Source of the DNA: Plazaster borealis
Lineage: Eukaryota; Echinodermata; Asteroidea; Forcipulatida; Labidiasteridae
Direction: 5' to 3'
DNA: 64,000 nucleotides
Assembly: GCA_021014325.1 (NCBI GenBank)
Contig: CM037472.1
Coordinates: forward strand, 4,588,001-4,652,000
Part shown: piece by piece, positions 37,201 to 42,247 of the stretch
How the letters are laid out: every line of letters starts with the position of its first letter
How positions within the stretch are numbered: position 1 is the stretch's first letter
Made by a program: the position numbers and the translations under genes
Notes under the pieces: model-generated
Told to the model about the DNA's origin: nothing
What the model saw: the letters and a program-made list of their open reading frames with translations, nothing else
The model's database searches: none

Positions 37201-39758
37201 TTGCATCTCTTTGAAACTCCTTGCCTGATGCATTTTTCCCTCCATCCTACAATCTAGACTGGTTTAAGAGGAAAAACAATTCCTACCTTCACTTCCTCTG
37301 TGTGCCGTAGGCCTACAGTTATTTGATGATATTTGCTTGGTGTCCTGGTACTTCTCAAATCAATGAAGAAAATTAGGCTAGTAATTTACGTTTGAGTTAC
37401 ACCCCTAAGATCTTGGGGCCACACCCTAAGATCGTAGGGCCACACCCCTAAGACAAACATAATTTTGATGGGCATTATGATCTGTTGTGTTTCACCTGGA
37501 GAGACTCTTTGAATGTCTTATTTTTTGCTGAAGCAATGAAACTAAACATCATAATGATTGACACAAGGCACACACCCCCGAGACTTCTTATTACTGTATA
37601 CATTTTGTATCACTATGTGTCATAAAAGCTCTCCAGTCAGATTTTCTGCTATGTTACAACTTGTTGAAACATTGTAGCTAGCCAGGGGTAGCGCTATGAT
37701 GATTCATCCTCAACCCAGAGACAACACAGGGAATTCTAGGCATTGTTTTATTGCAACTTATCTAGTAAGAATACATTATTATATAAATGCTAGTTAGAAC
37801 ATTGTAGTTGGCCAGGGTAGTGCTATGACTTCCAACCTCAACCCAGAGGACAACACAAAATAGAAAACAGGCATAGTGTAACTGGCAACTCATCTAGTAA
37901 GAATTTATTGCAATTATGAATGCTTGTCAAAACATGAAAGTTAAACCAGGGTAGCACTCTGGCATTCAGCCTTACCCCAGAGACAACACATAATAGGGAC
38001 ATTCTTGAACTGCAACTCATCTAGTAAGACCACCTCAGGGACATATCCATTGAGCATAGTTTATCAATGTATCATCTAGTGAGGATGTTATGATGACTTT
38101 TACATTGTGGCAGAGTAATCAATCTGGGCCCAATTTCATGGCTCTGCCTACCCCCGAATTCTGCGCTTGCGATCACCACTCTTCGCTTACACGGCAAGCG
38201 CTGAATTTCTGCGCTAGCTGTGTATTAGGCAAAGAATGACTAGTAACGTGGACTACACAAGCGCACAAGCAGCAATTCCCTGCTAACCTGTGAAATATGC
38301 TTGACGTTAGCGTGAAATTCCCTGCTTCCATAAGCGCAGATTCTTTGTACGGTAAGCAAAGCCATGAAATTGGGCCCAGAACAGCTAATGCAATGGTAAT
38401 TGGGCGCATGGACAGTGCACAATCAACTTTCAGTTTTACAGCAAAAACATTTGCACAAACATTTTCTTATGTTTGCAAAAAGCAAGCGGAATACACCCCA
38501 CACTGCCAAAAGTCGGTGTTAAAATTTACACCATGGGTGATGTCACATGTAGATAACCAAGAGAGAATCAAAGTTAACATCGTATGGTGTTAAAATAACA
38601 CCAATATAATTGTGTTGGCAGAAATTTCCTCCTAACACACTATGGTGTAAATTTTGATTCTTTTTTCCGGTATATTTTTGTGACAACACCTATGGTGTCA
38701 ATTTTAACACCTCAGTTTTTGCAGTGCAGGTATACATTCCTCAACACTGTCTTCCCGCCTAAAGTATCCATTGTTTTAACAAGCTCAATGTATATGTCAC
38801 TGGCCTTATTATTTTCATAGAGATATATTTAATGAATGTTAACTTTGCATCAGGGTAAAGAATATTATTTGGTTTTTGCCCTTACACTGATGTGTATTAA
38901 CACTGTATACTCGGTACATTCTTGTGAAATTATTCTCCTGCCTCTAGCCACCAGGACAGCTCAGTGGTCTAGTGGTAAGATATCTGCTCTATCATGGCAA
39001 AGTTCGTGGGTTTGAATCCCATCCGAGTGATGTGCCTGCAGATTTTTTCACAAAACTCTGGAAAGTACTGAGCAACATTGCTTACTACACATCGGTGTAT
39101 GGACAAAAACCAAATAATATTCATATAAATATATATATGAAAAAAGTGTATATGACTCAACATTTTTAAAGATCAATTTGTCATTTAATATTTTCTCATT
39201 GCTTGTGCTCATCCGTGAGATGACGGGGGAATTTGTCAAGTATGCAATAACATGATGAGAAAGGCAGATGCAATCTCAATTAACTGATGGCTTTTGCACA
39301 TGGACTACTCATGGATTTATTTTGACAGGATAACTGGCAGGCTTAATTATAACAAAGATTTTTATTCAATCTAAAAAATATCAAAGCAAAAATTGAGGAA
39401 GTCTGTTAATACTGTTTCATAAATTTCTGTCAAGTCTGTGTTTAAGATGTTATTCAATGAATGCTTTAATAGTTAAAAAAAATCCTTACAAATGGTTTTT
39501 AAAATTGTTGAAAAGTCGGTAAGATTTTACTTTTTTGTTTAAGTGCATCAAATTTCTGGCCCTTATGTAAAAGCAATGTTCTTTACCCTTTTTTCAACTT
39601 GACAGAAATGGACAAGAGAGGGCAGCAGATTGAGGCATCAGTTGAGTGGTCTGTGCTTAGACCATCTACCACAGAGGGGGCTAGTTGTCAGGCACTGCAG
39701 CAGTGACTCTGATACACAAGTGTGGACCTTCAAACCTTCAAAGACAGCAAAGCACTGA
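4187..39758 (+). CDS. GALNT: Polypeptide GalNAc-transferase gene, 3' part (whole-gene span)
   Basis: Span of a multi-exon gene for a Golgi type II membrane enzyme that moves GalNAc from UDP-GalNAc to Ser/Thr, the first step of mucin O-glycosylation. Coding segments: 4187-4252, 7183-7304, 12288-12375 or 16078-16165, 22384-22468, 25869-25972, 29974-30100, 32676-32768, 33328-33411, 35242-35374, 35929-36048, 39606-39758. Joined with one of the two alternates they give 390 codons and a stop with no frame break. Visible motifs are DSH (metal), WGGEN, the VGHVFR loop and three QxW lectin repeats. Against recalled vertebrate sequences it belongs to the GALNT2/14/16 group: the catalytic half is closest to 14/16, the lectin half to 2, as expected of a gene older than the vertebrate split. 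The cytosolic tail, anchor, stem and first ~180 residues lie upstream of the window. Confidence 0.95.
4415..5229 (+). repeat. Direct duplication flanking a TTAA element
   Basis: The ~250-bp block 4415-4665 (TTAATGATATTAATCAAAAG .. AGTAGTAGGGTATAAAGCTTC) recurs at 5040-5229, directly on the other side of the element at 4668-5042. The second copy lacks an internal ~60-bp near-repeat. Confidence 0.8.
4668..5042 (+). mobile_element. TTAA-flanked MITE, family 1 (AAAGGGTCTGTATACGTTTG)
   Basis: Left end TTAAAGGGTCTTTATACGTT, right end ATTACCAAACAAATACAATC then CCTTTAA: terminal inverted repeats inside TTAA. Same family at 11812, 25501, 40775 and 54897. No transposase frame. Confidence 0.8.
6292..6622 (+). 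mobile_element. TTAA-flanked foldback element, family 4 (GGGACACGTTGCCTTGGAT)
   Basis: Starts TTAAAGGGACACGTTGCCTT and ends CATGTACCTTTAA. The two halves are largely complementary (AACTGACACGGTCCGCC.. against ..GGACTGTCAGTTC; GTTTTCCTTTTA against TAAAAGGAAAACC). The related copy at 9702-10076 is inserted in a SINE. Confidence 0.75.
7183..7304 (+). CDS. GALNT: GALNT exon: DxH metal-binding segment
   Basis: A 122-nt exon after TTCCTTTCAG and before GTTAGT. Two bases complete Gly, then 40 codons begin [12 protein letters not shown], contain [13 protein letters not shown] and end LLHRVNQ at phase 0. RSRVRGA is a hallmark of animal GALNTs. In DSH the Asp and His are the DxH pair that binds Mn2+ and the UDP diphosphate (D224/H226 in human GALNT2, from memory). 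The phase-0 end fits both downstream alternates at 12288 and 16078. ADAAGG with WLPPLLHRV lies between GALNT2 and GALNT14/16. Confidence 0.97.
7448..8023. mobile_element. Foldback element with ~240-bp inverted arms
   Basis: Left arm starts GACCGATCCATACGCGCAAG and includes GCACGCTGCCATGGCTGCG; right arm ends CGCAGCCATGGCAGCGTGC .. GGATCGGTC. GTACACGAAGACATGG pairs with CCATATCTTCGTGTAC and TTCCCTGACAGGACAGCATG with CATGCTGTCCTGTCAGGGAA. Confidence 0.75.
8755..8940 (+). repeat. tRNA-derived SINE, family B
   Basis: A-box TGGTCTAGTGG and B-box-like GGTTTGAGTCC at tRNA spacing, then the body shared with 38950-39122 (ATATGCATGTG..TTCACAGGACTCTGGAAAGTAC). These are internal RNA polymerase III promoter elements, so a SINE rather than a functional tRNA gene. 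Confidence 0.75.
9603..10393 (+). repeat. tRNA-derived SINE, family A, interrupted by a TTAA element
   Basis: The head (GTGTCGTGGCTGAGG.., B-box GGTTTGAGTCC) runs to CTTGTATCCTTAA at 9705. The body resumes at 10073 with TTAAGCAAGACAC and ends in GCGCTATATAAG and (ATT)n. The intact copy at 36299-36720 reads across the join. Confidence 0.85.
9702..10076 (+). mobile_element. TTAA-flanked foldback element inserted in a SINE
   Basis: Inside TTAA repeats at both ends: AAGGACACGTTGCCTTGGA at the left and TCCAAGGCAACGTGCCCT at the right. Comparison with the uninterrupted SINE (..GTCCTTAAGCAAGAC.. at 36392-36406) shows TTAA was duplicated on insertion, the hallmark of piggyBac-type transposition. Confidence 0.85.
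10587..10897 (+). repeat. tRNA-derived SINE, family A, diverged
   Basis: Shares GCTCTGGTGTTTCTGATCAG, GTGTGGGTTCGAGTC, the GTCGTAGGTCCCGTGTGTT block and the GTGCTATATAAATG end with 36299-36720. The A-box end is degraded. Confidence 0.75.
10905..11160 (-). mobile_element. Penelope-like (PLE) terminal fragment, reverse
   Basis: Contains GACCAATTAAGAACTCACTC, CGGCAGTG, GTAGTAGTTAAGAAGCAGGA and CTACTCTGCGGCAGTAG, the reverse complement of the order at 56290-56560. The sister copy carries the CAACGTTTCGACTAG..TCTAGTCATCGTCAGGA motif I associate with Penelope-like elements; the assignment is from memory. Confidence 0.4.
11812..12165 (+). mobile_element. TTAA-type MITE, family 1
   Basis: Left end TTAAAGGGTCTGTATACATT, then GGTAATGACTCTGAAAATTA and the same interior as 4668-5042. 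The right end ATCACCAAAGTATACAATCC then CTTCA has lost its TTAA. It ends 120 bp before alternative exon A. Confidence 0.8.
12288..12375 (+). CDS. GALNT: GALNT alternative exon A (GALNT16-like version)
   Basis: An 88-nt exon with a strong acceptor (a T run then CAG) and donor GTACAA. It reads [18 protein letters not shown] then [11 protein letters not shown], phase 0 in and phase 1 out. The FAYxAAxADLRGG ending is like vertebrate GALNT16 as I recall it. It encodes the strand and turn just before the FDW segment that contacts the acceptor peptide. It has the same length, phases and position in the protein as the exon at 16078-16165. Since 88 is not a multiple of 3, including both or skipping both shifts the frame, so the two should be mutually exclusive. 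It is intact, with no stop or frameshift, so a dead copy is unlikely. Confidence 0.92.
12753..12895 (+). repeat. SINE family B, partial and diverged
   Basis: GGAGTCTAGCAGTTAAGACT and GGTGGGTTCAAATCCC look like A and B boxes, followed by the GACTCGGAAACCACTGAGGA body. Confidence 0.55.
12992..13390 (+). mobile_element. GGGCCCAATTTCATGGCTCT element with internal 151-bp duplication
   Basis: Ends GGTCCAATTTCATGGCTCTG and CAGAGTCATGAAATTGGGCC. The block starting GCAGGGAATTATTATGTC at 13047 repeats at 13198 with few differences. Relatives lie at 38126-38380, 41906-42162 and 44148-45029. Confidence 0.8.
14707..15130 (+). repeat. 215-bp tandem duplication
   Basis: CTGATTATAAAGTA at 14707 and 14922 starts two copies sharing AGAAATGTTTGCAGCACTCT, TTTTGATTGCTGTAATTTG and TAAAACAGGAT. 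Confidence 0.85.
15641..16074 (+). promoter_or_regulatory. ACTC-rich intronic tract upstream of exon B
   Basis: About 17 ACTC in ~430 nt against about 1-2 expected by chance, nearly all on the sense strand. Many are ACTCAT or ACTCAC, including four in the last ~110 nt before the exon B acceptor. ACUCAY resembles the RNA motif of STAR proteins such as GLD-1 and is near the Quaking motif ACUAAY (family knowledge). A splicing enhancer for the weak exon B acceptor is an inference. A simple degenerate repeat of no function is the alternative. Confidence 0.4.
16078..16165 (+). CDS. GALNT: GALNT alternative exon B (GALNT2-like version)
   Basis: An 88-nt exon after CTCGCCAG and before GTAACA. It reads [18 protein letters not shown] then [11 protein letters not shown], phase 0 in and phase 1 out. 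The INMDxFQYxGAS core is like vertebrate GALNT2 as recalled. It is identical to exon A at 16 of 29 residues; the 13 differences include H/D, A/Q, T/I and MA/SP near the C-terminal end, next to the acceptor groove. Its acceptor lacks a clean pyrimidine tract and is preceded by the ACTC-rich tract at 15641-16074. Exons A and B are 3.7 kb apart, too far for simple steric blocking of double inclusion. Confidence 0.93.
17291..17760 (+). repeat. Three tandem copies of a ~160-bp unit
   Basis: CAATTTCTTTCAAGAAGAG-type starts at about 17291, 17450 and 17613. Each unit carries CCTTTGAATTTGTGA, TACTCCATTTT, GAATGGAGAAAAAGA and GCAAATTGTGGT. Confidence 0.85.
18192..18419 (+). mobile_element. MITE with GGCCGGAAATCCATGTG ends
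   Basis: Terminal inverted repeats GGCCGGAAATCCATGTGTCC and GGCCACATGGATCTCCGGCC. The interior is rich in GCAT/ATGC-type words (GCGTAATTATGCGTAG; CGCATTGCGCTCTATGCATT). A second, interrupted copy is at 57175-58281. Confidence 0.8.
20429..20675. mobile_element. Foldback element around a GGTCGAAACGTCAGG core
   Basis: Left end CACTGCTAAAAATTGTATTT, right end ATACCATTTTTAGCAGTG. TTGTGTCACTCCCTAGAAAA pairs with GGGGAGTGACACAA. The core CTGCTAGGGTCGAAACGTCA recurs in part at 42463-42490. Confidence 0.65.
20880..21625 (+). repeat. Three degenerate direct repeats with an inserted element
   Basis: AAACTACCTTGAAGCAGGA, ACTCACTGAATTCCCACAGG and GGGGTAAAA.TATACCCCA recur in order near 20910-21065, 21300-21415 and 21430-21610. 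A piece related to 42969-43119 (..CTTTGTGAAATCGATCCC) interrupts the first two at about 21080-21236. Confidence 0.55.
22384..22468 (+). CDS. GALNT: GALNT exon: FDW acceptor-site segment
   Basis: An 85-nt exon after TCATGCAG and before GTATGT. Two bases complete the Gly started by either alternate exon, then [18 protein letters not shown] and KRKSSLEPI, with AG left over. FDW is conserved in the family; in human GALNT2 its Phe and Trp (F280, W282, from memory) help form the pocket for the acceptor peptide proline. The stretch DQRSKRKSS is the variable surface loop seen in all members. SLHFKWE is closer to GALNT14/16 than to GALNT2. Confidence 0.96.
22760..23254. mobile_element. TTAA-flanked element, AGAGGGG ends
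   Basis: TTAAAGAGGGGTTCTAGGAT at the left, GACCTCAAGCCCCTCTTTAA at the right. Partly palindromic interior (GACTTGTCAGTTTTCCC and GGGGGAAAACTACAAGTC). A separate family from the others. Confidence 0.7.
23449..23815 (+). mobile_element. TTAA-flanked MITE, family 2 (AAGGCACTGGACACGTTTGG)
   Basis: TTAAAGGCACTGGACACGTT at the left and CAAGTCCAGTGCCTTTAA at the right, with interior CAACGGAGAGCTGTTGATAG. Relatives at 47511, 53020 and 58730. Confidence 0.85.
25476..25790 (-). repeat. SINE family B 3' part, reverse then forward, broken by a TTAA element
   Basis: TTTTACCCATACACCGATGT then (after the element at 25501-25626) GCACTGTATACTCGGTACTT and TCCAGAGTCCTGTGAAAACA read as the reverse SINE. From ~25700, ACCGAGTAATATGCCTG..CACAGGACTCGGGGAAAGTA reads forward. 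A similar head-to-head arrangement occurs at 38862-39122. Confidence 0.7.
25501..25626 (+). mobile_element. TTAA-flanked MITE, family 1, internally deleted
   Basis: A 126-bp copy: TTAAAGGGTCTCTACGCC joined to the 3' half (GAAATTTTCACAGGTTAGTT) and ending CATGTACAGACCCTTTAA. The unoccupied counterpart GTGTATTAACACTGTATACT at 38892-38911 shows a single TTAA. Confidence 0.85.
25869..25972 (+). CDS. GALNT: GALNT exon: IAGGLF / WGGEN catalytic core
   Basis: A 104-nt exon after TAAATTTAG and before GTAAGT. One base completes Arg, then [27 protein letters not shown] and IWGGENF follow, and a G is left for the Glu codon. The AGGLF and WGGEN(F/L)E motifs are diagnostic of polypeptide GalNAc-transferases and make the Gal/GalNAc-transferase region that positions donor and acceptor. 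All key residues are present, so an active enzyme is expected. Confidence 0.97.
26203..26600 (+). pseudogene. Non-LTR retrotransposon relic, C-terminal end of reverse transcriptase
   Basis: Across several frames the strand reads [12 protein letters not shown], then [18 protein letters not shown] and HEHKTKEQ, then [18 protein letters not shown], then [16 protein letters not shown]. This matches the (A/S)ETWxL...LDGxYTRxLR..xxWxDHxTN..LYG.LP..S..I..RRL pattern after the reverse-transcriptase domain of non-LTR elements. Frameshifts (near 26256 and 26332) and stops break it, and the 5' part is gone. It is a dead, 5'-truncated copy inside the GALNT intron following the WGGEN exon. Confidence 0.7.
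27775..27882 (+). repeat. SINE family B fragment
   Basis: AGTAGTATGCATGTGGATTT, then GTACAGGACATGGGGGAGCA and GTATGGTAAAACC match the body of 8755-8940 and 38950-39122 without the tRNA head. Confidence 0.55.
29190..29460 (+). repeat. SINE family C with tRNA-like segment
   Basis: Shares CACTTCCTAGGTT, GGGTATGATCCCTGGC, GCAGTTACAGGTTGAATGGC and CAATTTTTCTTTGTTCAACC with 42690-43190 and, reversed, 690-950. The tRNA-like segment at 29310-29380 is described separately. Confidence 0.65.
29310..29380 (+). tRNA. tRNA-Asp(GTC)-like sequence inside a SINE
   Basis: 71 nt that fold in part as a tRNA. The acceptor stem GGCTAGA/TCTAGTC has 7 pairs (one G-T), the anticodon stem CCGGC/GCCGG is perfect with loop ATGTCAA (anticodon GTC), and the T arm GTAGG/CCTGC has loop TTCAAGT. 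A T5 run follows at once. The D arm does not close properly and the sequence is part of a repeat, so I favour a SINE head over a working tRNA gene. Confidence 0.3.
29974..30100 (+). CDS. GALNT: GALNT exon: catalytic flexible loop ([10 protein letters not shown])
   Basis: A 127-nt exon after TTTCTTTCAG and before GTACTC. It completes Glu and reads [30 protein letters not shown] and [11 protein letters not shown], leaving AG. The His of VGHVF is the third Mn2+ ligand (H359 in human GALNT2, from memory), and the following loop closes over UDP-GalNAc during catalysis. [11 protein letters not shown] matches GALNT2, whereas DGNANTYI matches GALNT14, so the exon mixes paralogue features as an unduplicated orthologue would. 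Confidence 0.97.
30101..32675 (+). other. GALNT intron with foldback element
   Basis: Main content is the inverted-repeat element at 31552-32490. Between 30280 and 31540 I see only unassigned AT-rich sequence. Confidence 0.7.
31552..32490. mobile_element. Foldback element, ~150-bp arms
   Basis: Left arm ACTAGATCCCATTACAAAGT .. TTGTGGTGGCTTGAAGATC .. GGCAGGCTGATGGCCACAAA matches, inverted, TTTGTGGCCCTCAGCCTGCC .. GATCATCAAGCCACCAAAAA .. TGTAATGAGATCTAGT. The centre has no frame. Confidence 0.7.
32676..32768 (+). CDS. GALNT: GALNT exon: [12 protein letters not shown] segment
   Basis: A 93-nt exon after TTTTTTTCAG and before GTAAGC. It completes Arg, then [18 protein letters not shown] and [12 protein letters not shown] follow, with AA left for the Asn codon finished by the next exon. 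The [11 protein letters not shown] motif is conserved in nearly all animal GALNTs at the end of the catalytic domain. Confidence 0.97.
33328..33411 (+). CDS. GALNT: GALNT exon: end of catalytic domain ([12 protein letters not shown])
   Basis: An 84-nt exon after AAATTTCAG and before GTGAGT. It completes Asn and reads [18 protein letters not shown] then YLKNIYPEL, leaving AG. The LxCKxFxWYLxNxYPEL signature ends the GT domain and leads into the linker before the lectin domain. The GNVES start is GALNT14-like. Confidence 0.96.
34260..34400 (+). repeat. SINE family A fragment
   Basis: ACTCTGATGTTTCTGATCAG, AGAGTGTGGGTTC and TGGCACTTGTGTTCTTGAGC match the head of 36299-36720. The remainder is decayed. 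Confidence 0.6.
34916..35088 (+). repeat. 20-bp tandem array, ~8.5 copies
   Basis: Unit TTTTAGAGAGCTCTATTTTG repeats at exact 20-bp steps with few changes (one TCC, one CCC, one GAG). Each unit contains the self-complementary AGAGAGCTCT core. It lies 150 bp before the first lectin exon. Confidence 0.95.
35242..35374 (+). CDS. GALNT: GALNT exon: linker and lectin alpha repeat
   Basis: A 133-nt exon after GATTCGCAG and before GTTGGT. It completes Arg, then [30 protein letters not shown] and [14 protein letters not shown] follow, ending at phase 0. ELCLD is the CLD motif of the first ricin-B-like repeat, whose Asp normally binds GalNAc on partly glycosylated substrates. Y/FGxLQQGxxCLD matches GALNT2 (recalled). 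The intron falls directly after the Gln of the first QxW motif. A 20-bp tandem repeat lies ~150 bp upstream in the intron. Confidence 0.94.
35375..35928 (+). other. Short GALNT intron
   Basis: 554 nt with a G-run (about 35431-35448). No other feature seen. Confidence 0.8.
35929..36048 (+). CDS. GALNT: GALNT exon: lectin beta repeat
   Basis: A 120-nt, 40-codon symmetrical phase-0 exon after ATTTGTAG and before GTACTT. It reads [30 protein letters not shown] and [17 protein letters not shown] finishes the first QxW repeat (Q|AW) and is GALNT2-like; KCLTV..C is the second repeat, with CLT in place of CLD, as in GALNT2. It ends on the Gln of the second QxW. Skipping it would keep the frame and remove one lectin repeat. 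Confidence 0.94.
36299..36720 (+). repeat. Full-length tRNA-derived SINE, family A
   Basis: tRNA-like head with perfect A-box TGGCCGAGCGG and B-box GGTTCGAATCC (Leu/Ser-type look), then a ~300-bp body ending GCGCTATATAAGACTTCGAT and (ATT)n. It serves as the unoccupied reference for the copy at 9603. Confidence 0.9.
37674..38031 (+). repeat. Three tandem copies of a ~125-bp unit
   Basis: CCAGGG.TAG.GCT, CC..ACCCAGAGACAACACA and GCAACTCATCTAGTAAGA recur in order three times, moderately diverged. Confidence 0.75.
38126..38380 (-). mobile_element. GGGCCCAATTTCATGGCTCT element
   Basis: Both ends GGGCCCAATTTCATGGCTCT and AAGCCATGAAATTGGGCCC. Its interior is the reverse of 12992-13390 without the internal duplication. 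Confidence 0.8.
38502..38729. mobile_element. MITE with CACTGCCAAAA / GGTGTTAAAATT ends
   Basis: Left CACTGCCAAAAGTCGGTGTT then AAAATTTACACCATGG; right ATGGTGTCAATTTTAACACC then TTTTTGCAGTG. Confidence 0.65.
38862..39122 (+). repeat. SINE family B, head-to-head pair
   Basis: 38862-38945 is a reverse 3' fragment (AATATTATTTGGTTTTTGCC). 38950-39122 is a full forward copy with A-box TGGTCTAGTGG and B-box GGTTTGAATCC, ending AAAACCAAATAATATT. The ends are complementary and could form a long stem. Confidence 0.75.
39606..39758 (+). CDS. GALNT: GALNT last coding exon: lectin gamma repeat and stop
   Basis: Acceptor TTCAACTTGACAG, then 50 codons and TGA at 39756-39758: [31 protein letters not shown] and [19 protein letters not shown]. 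It finishes the second QxW (Q|KW) and carries the third repeat with CLD and QVW, so the lectin domain is complete with three QxW motifs. The short C-terminal tail is typical of the family. Strong donor-like sites follow within 50 nt of the stop (see the 3' UTR entry). Confidence 0.95.
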   Translation, partial: KWTREGSRLRHQLSGLCLDHLPQRGLVVRHCSSDSDTQVWTFKPSKTAKH

Positions 39759-40110
39759 TGTTGGGCCAGTTGGCCTCAGTGAGGTAAGCCCCAGTGAGGT
39801 GAGAGCCTCATGTGGTACTTGAGCTGCAGTGAAGGTGAACCTGAGCAAGGGTTATCCACAATACAGTCTTGAGTCTTGAGTAGATTAATTCCTATACAGC
39901 TCACTTGAGGATAAATGAGGTAAACCTCGATGAGTTAGACCTATACCAACTGAGTATGAGTAACCCTCTCGTATTAAGCCTCAACGATTTCATCCTTGAT
40001 GAGGTTAACCTCGGGGAAAGAAACCTCGGTAAAGATGGCCAAATCTTGAGGTATATACCAACCTCAGTGATGTGGCAGTGAGGTACCCATTTCCCTCACT
40101 TCACTCATTA
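39759..40110 (+). other. Start of GALNT 3' UTR, rich in CCTCA/TGAGG
   Basis: The sequence after the stop is dense in AACCTCR and its complement YGAGGT (for example 39776-39800, 39910-39935, 40004-40035, 40069-40085). Complementary motifs on one strand could fold into many short alternative hairpins. Two strong 5' splice-site-like sequences, GTGAG|GTAAGC and GTGAG|GTGAGA, fall in the first 45 nt. The UTR end is uncertain: ATTAAA occurs at 40164-40169 and AATAAA at 48362 and 48403. Confidence 0.5.
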
Positions 40111-40351
40111 CCACTTTTGCTCTGAAATGAATTGTACTAAAACATGAAAGGTGATTTTTCTAAATTAAATATGAAATAATCATGAGATATTTAAAGTAAG
40201 ACATTTTGTATGTGGTATGTTGATGTTTTTCTTAACTTTCATCAAACCAGCCCCGCCCAAGACCTAAGGCTCCACAAACAAGCTTAAAACACAACAATAA
40301 GCTTATAGCAGTGGATTTAAATGGGTAAAACGTTGCATCACAATTATAACC

Positions 40352-40700
40352 TATAAAGAAACTGCACTTTCTCGATCAAGCAATGAACATGGTGTCAGGT
40401 TTCCTGTGTACCAAATATCGACTTATTCAATGTTTCTCATGCACAAAAGAGACCTGTCTATTTTTCCCATGTAGCTCATTTTGACATAAGCATTTTGCGG
40501 TAAAAATTATAATGGCCGAACTTAATTATTATAAAGAAACTGCACTTTCTCGATCAAGCAGTGAACAACGTGTCAGGTTTCCTGAGTACCAAATTTGACT
40601 TATACAATGTTTCTCATGCACAAAAGAGACCTGTCTATTTTTTTCCCCTCTAGCTCGTTTTGACATAAGCATTGTACATTAAAAATTTACAATGGCCAAA
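40352..40700 (+). repeat. ~179-bp tandem duplication
   Basis: ATAAAGAAACTGCACTTTCT at 40352 and 40531 begins two close copies sharing GTGTCAGGTTTCCTG, CACAAAAGAGACCTGTCTAT and TTTTGACATAAGCATT. Confidence 0.9.
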
Positions 40701-40774
40701 CTGGCAATGCCCAAACAGCTGAATAACAAAATGGAGGTGAGAAATATTTCTACCTCCATGATTGAAGAGTTAAC

Positions 40775-41158
40775 TTAAAGGGTCTGTATACGTTTGGTAA
40801 TGACTATGAAAATTAATGGCAATAAAAACTTACTTGGTAAGAAGTACAGCAGCTTTGGATAGTATAATGCATTTTGAGAAACTTTTCACTTCAAAGTACT
40901 GCGGTTATGGAAAAAGATATCACTTTTTATCCCCAAAAAATTTGAATCTGAGAAACGCTTCTCAGATTGTGTATTCCAATTGCAGAATATTCTTCCTGCG
41001 TGGACAAACCGCTCCAGATTTCCGGCAATATCTCAAAAACGCTACCACCTTGTGAAATGAAATTTTCACAGGTTAGTTTTATGGTATACATCTACAACTG
41101 TATATGATTGAAACAAACAGTTGGTTCCAATTACAAAACGTATACAATCCCTTTTAAG
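40775..41158 (+). mobile_element. TTAA-flanked MITE, family 1, full length
   Basis: TTAAAGGGTCTGTATACGTT .. ACGTATACAATCCCTTTTAA. The cleanest copy here; interior as at 4668-5042. Confidence 0.85.
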
Positions 41159-41792
41159 CAACTTTTGTTAATTCTAATTTGTCCAGAAACTTTTGCCTTT
41201 GCATAATTTACACTTACAATGTATGTGTGTGTATAACAGTAGTAATATTGTGTTTTGGTAACAGTGTTTATTTTTATGCAAATGTAATATGCATATTCAT
41301 ATGCACACAAAATCATACACAGTTATTTTTAAACAGCGTGTATACTGTATGAGTATTGCATTGCAGGTATATGAGTATATCGTGGGAGGATACTTTTTTT
41401 GCAAGTTCACATTTGCCTAAAATAACATTTTTGAAATGTTGTATTCATTTGTGAGGGAACAATCCCTTGGTGTGACCTTCTTTGCTTTGAATAGCGCCCT
41501 CTATTCTTCAACAGTGTTGCTTGTTTTTTTAGTGAAATCTCAGCAGGGTGCTAAGAAATTTGAATTATAGGCCCCTATGGTTAAGGGATTGTATCATTTG
41601 TTCCTGTCATTTTCATCTCACATTGAACTTTTCTAGTTATTGGTTTCGATGACATGAAACTGGGCGGAATTTAATTGACTCTGTGGTCGTTTTCATCAGT
41701 TGTCTACAACAGGTGCTCTCACTGCTGTTGATGTTTCATGAATGAATTCTCAGAAATGTATTGATCAAATTATGCATTATTTCAGACCTGGG

Positions 41793-42247
41793 CCAAATTT
41801 TGTAGAGCTGCTGGAAAAAAGCTAAACAAAATTATGCTAAGCACAACAAAATAAGTCCACCCCAAAAAAGGTTACCATTGAAAATACTGTCTAGTCTACC
41901 TTGCCCAATTTCATTGCTCTGTACTGCAGAATTCTGCATTAATGGTCACCGTTCTCTGCTCACAGGGTCAGTGCCCAGTTTTCTTCGCTAAGCTGTGAAG
42001 AAATGAATAAGTGAAGAATGCTATGTGTGAAGTATGCACTGGCACCAGCAAAATTTTCTTGCTAACCTGTGAAGTGAATTACACTTTTGTTAAGCGCGGA
42101 ATGTTCTGCCACCGTTACCAACTTTTTTGCTTACAGTAAAGCAGCCCATAAAATGGGCCGTTTTTGTGACGAGTTCTCAGCTTGCTGTCCTGACAGAGTT
42201 TCTAAAACAGTATTTTCTGAATAAGCAGCTCTATGAAATAAGGCCAT
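41793..42247. mobile_element. GGGCC-family element split by a second element
   Basis: Left part CTGGGCCAAATTTTGTAGAG .. (to 41899) and right part ..GAATAAGCAGCTCTATGAAA (42163-42247) belong to the family at 3417. Between them, 41906-42162 (CCCAATTTCATTGCTCTG .. GCAGCCCATAAAATGGGC) is a diverged member of the 12992 family. Confidence 0.65.

Larger units (their letters stand above)
36049..39605 (+). other. Last GALNT intron, repeat-filled
   Basis: Contains a full SINE (36299), a small palindromic element (about 36869-37084, with hairpin GGGCGTAGGGCCTTACGCCC), a three-copy tandem (37674), and MITEs at 38126 and 38502 with a SINE pair at 38862-39122. No exon signals. Confidence 0.7.
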
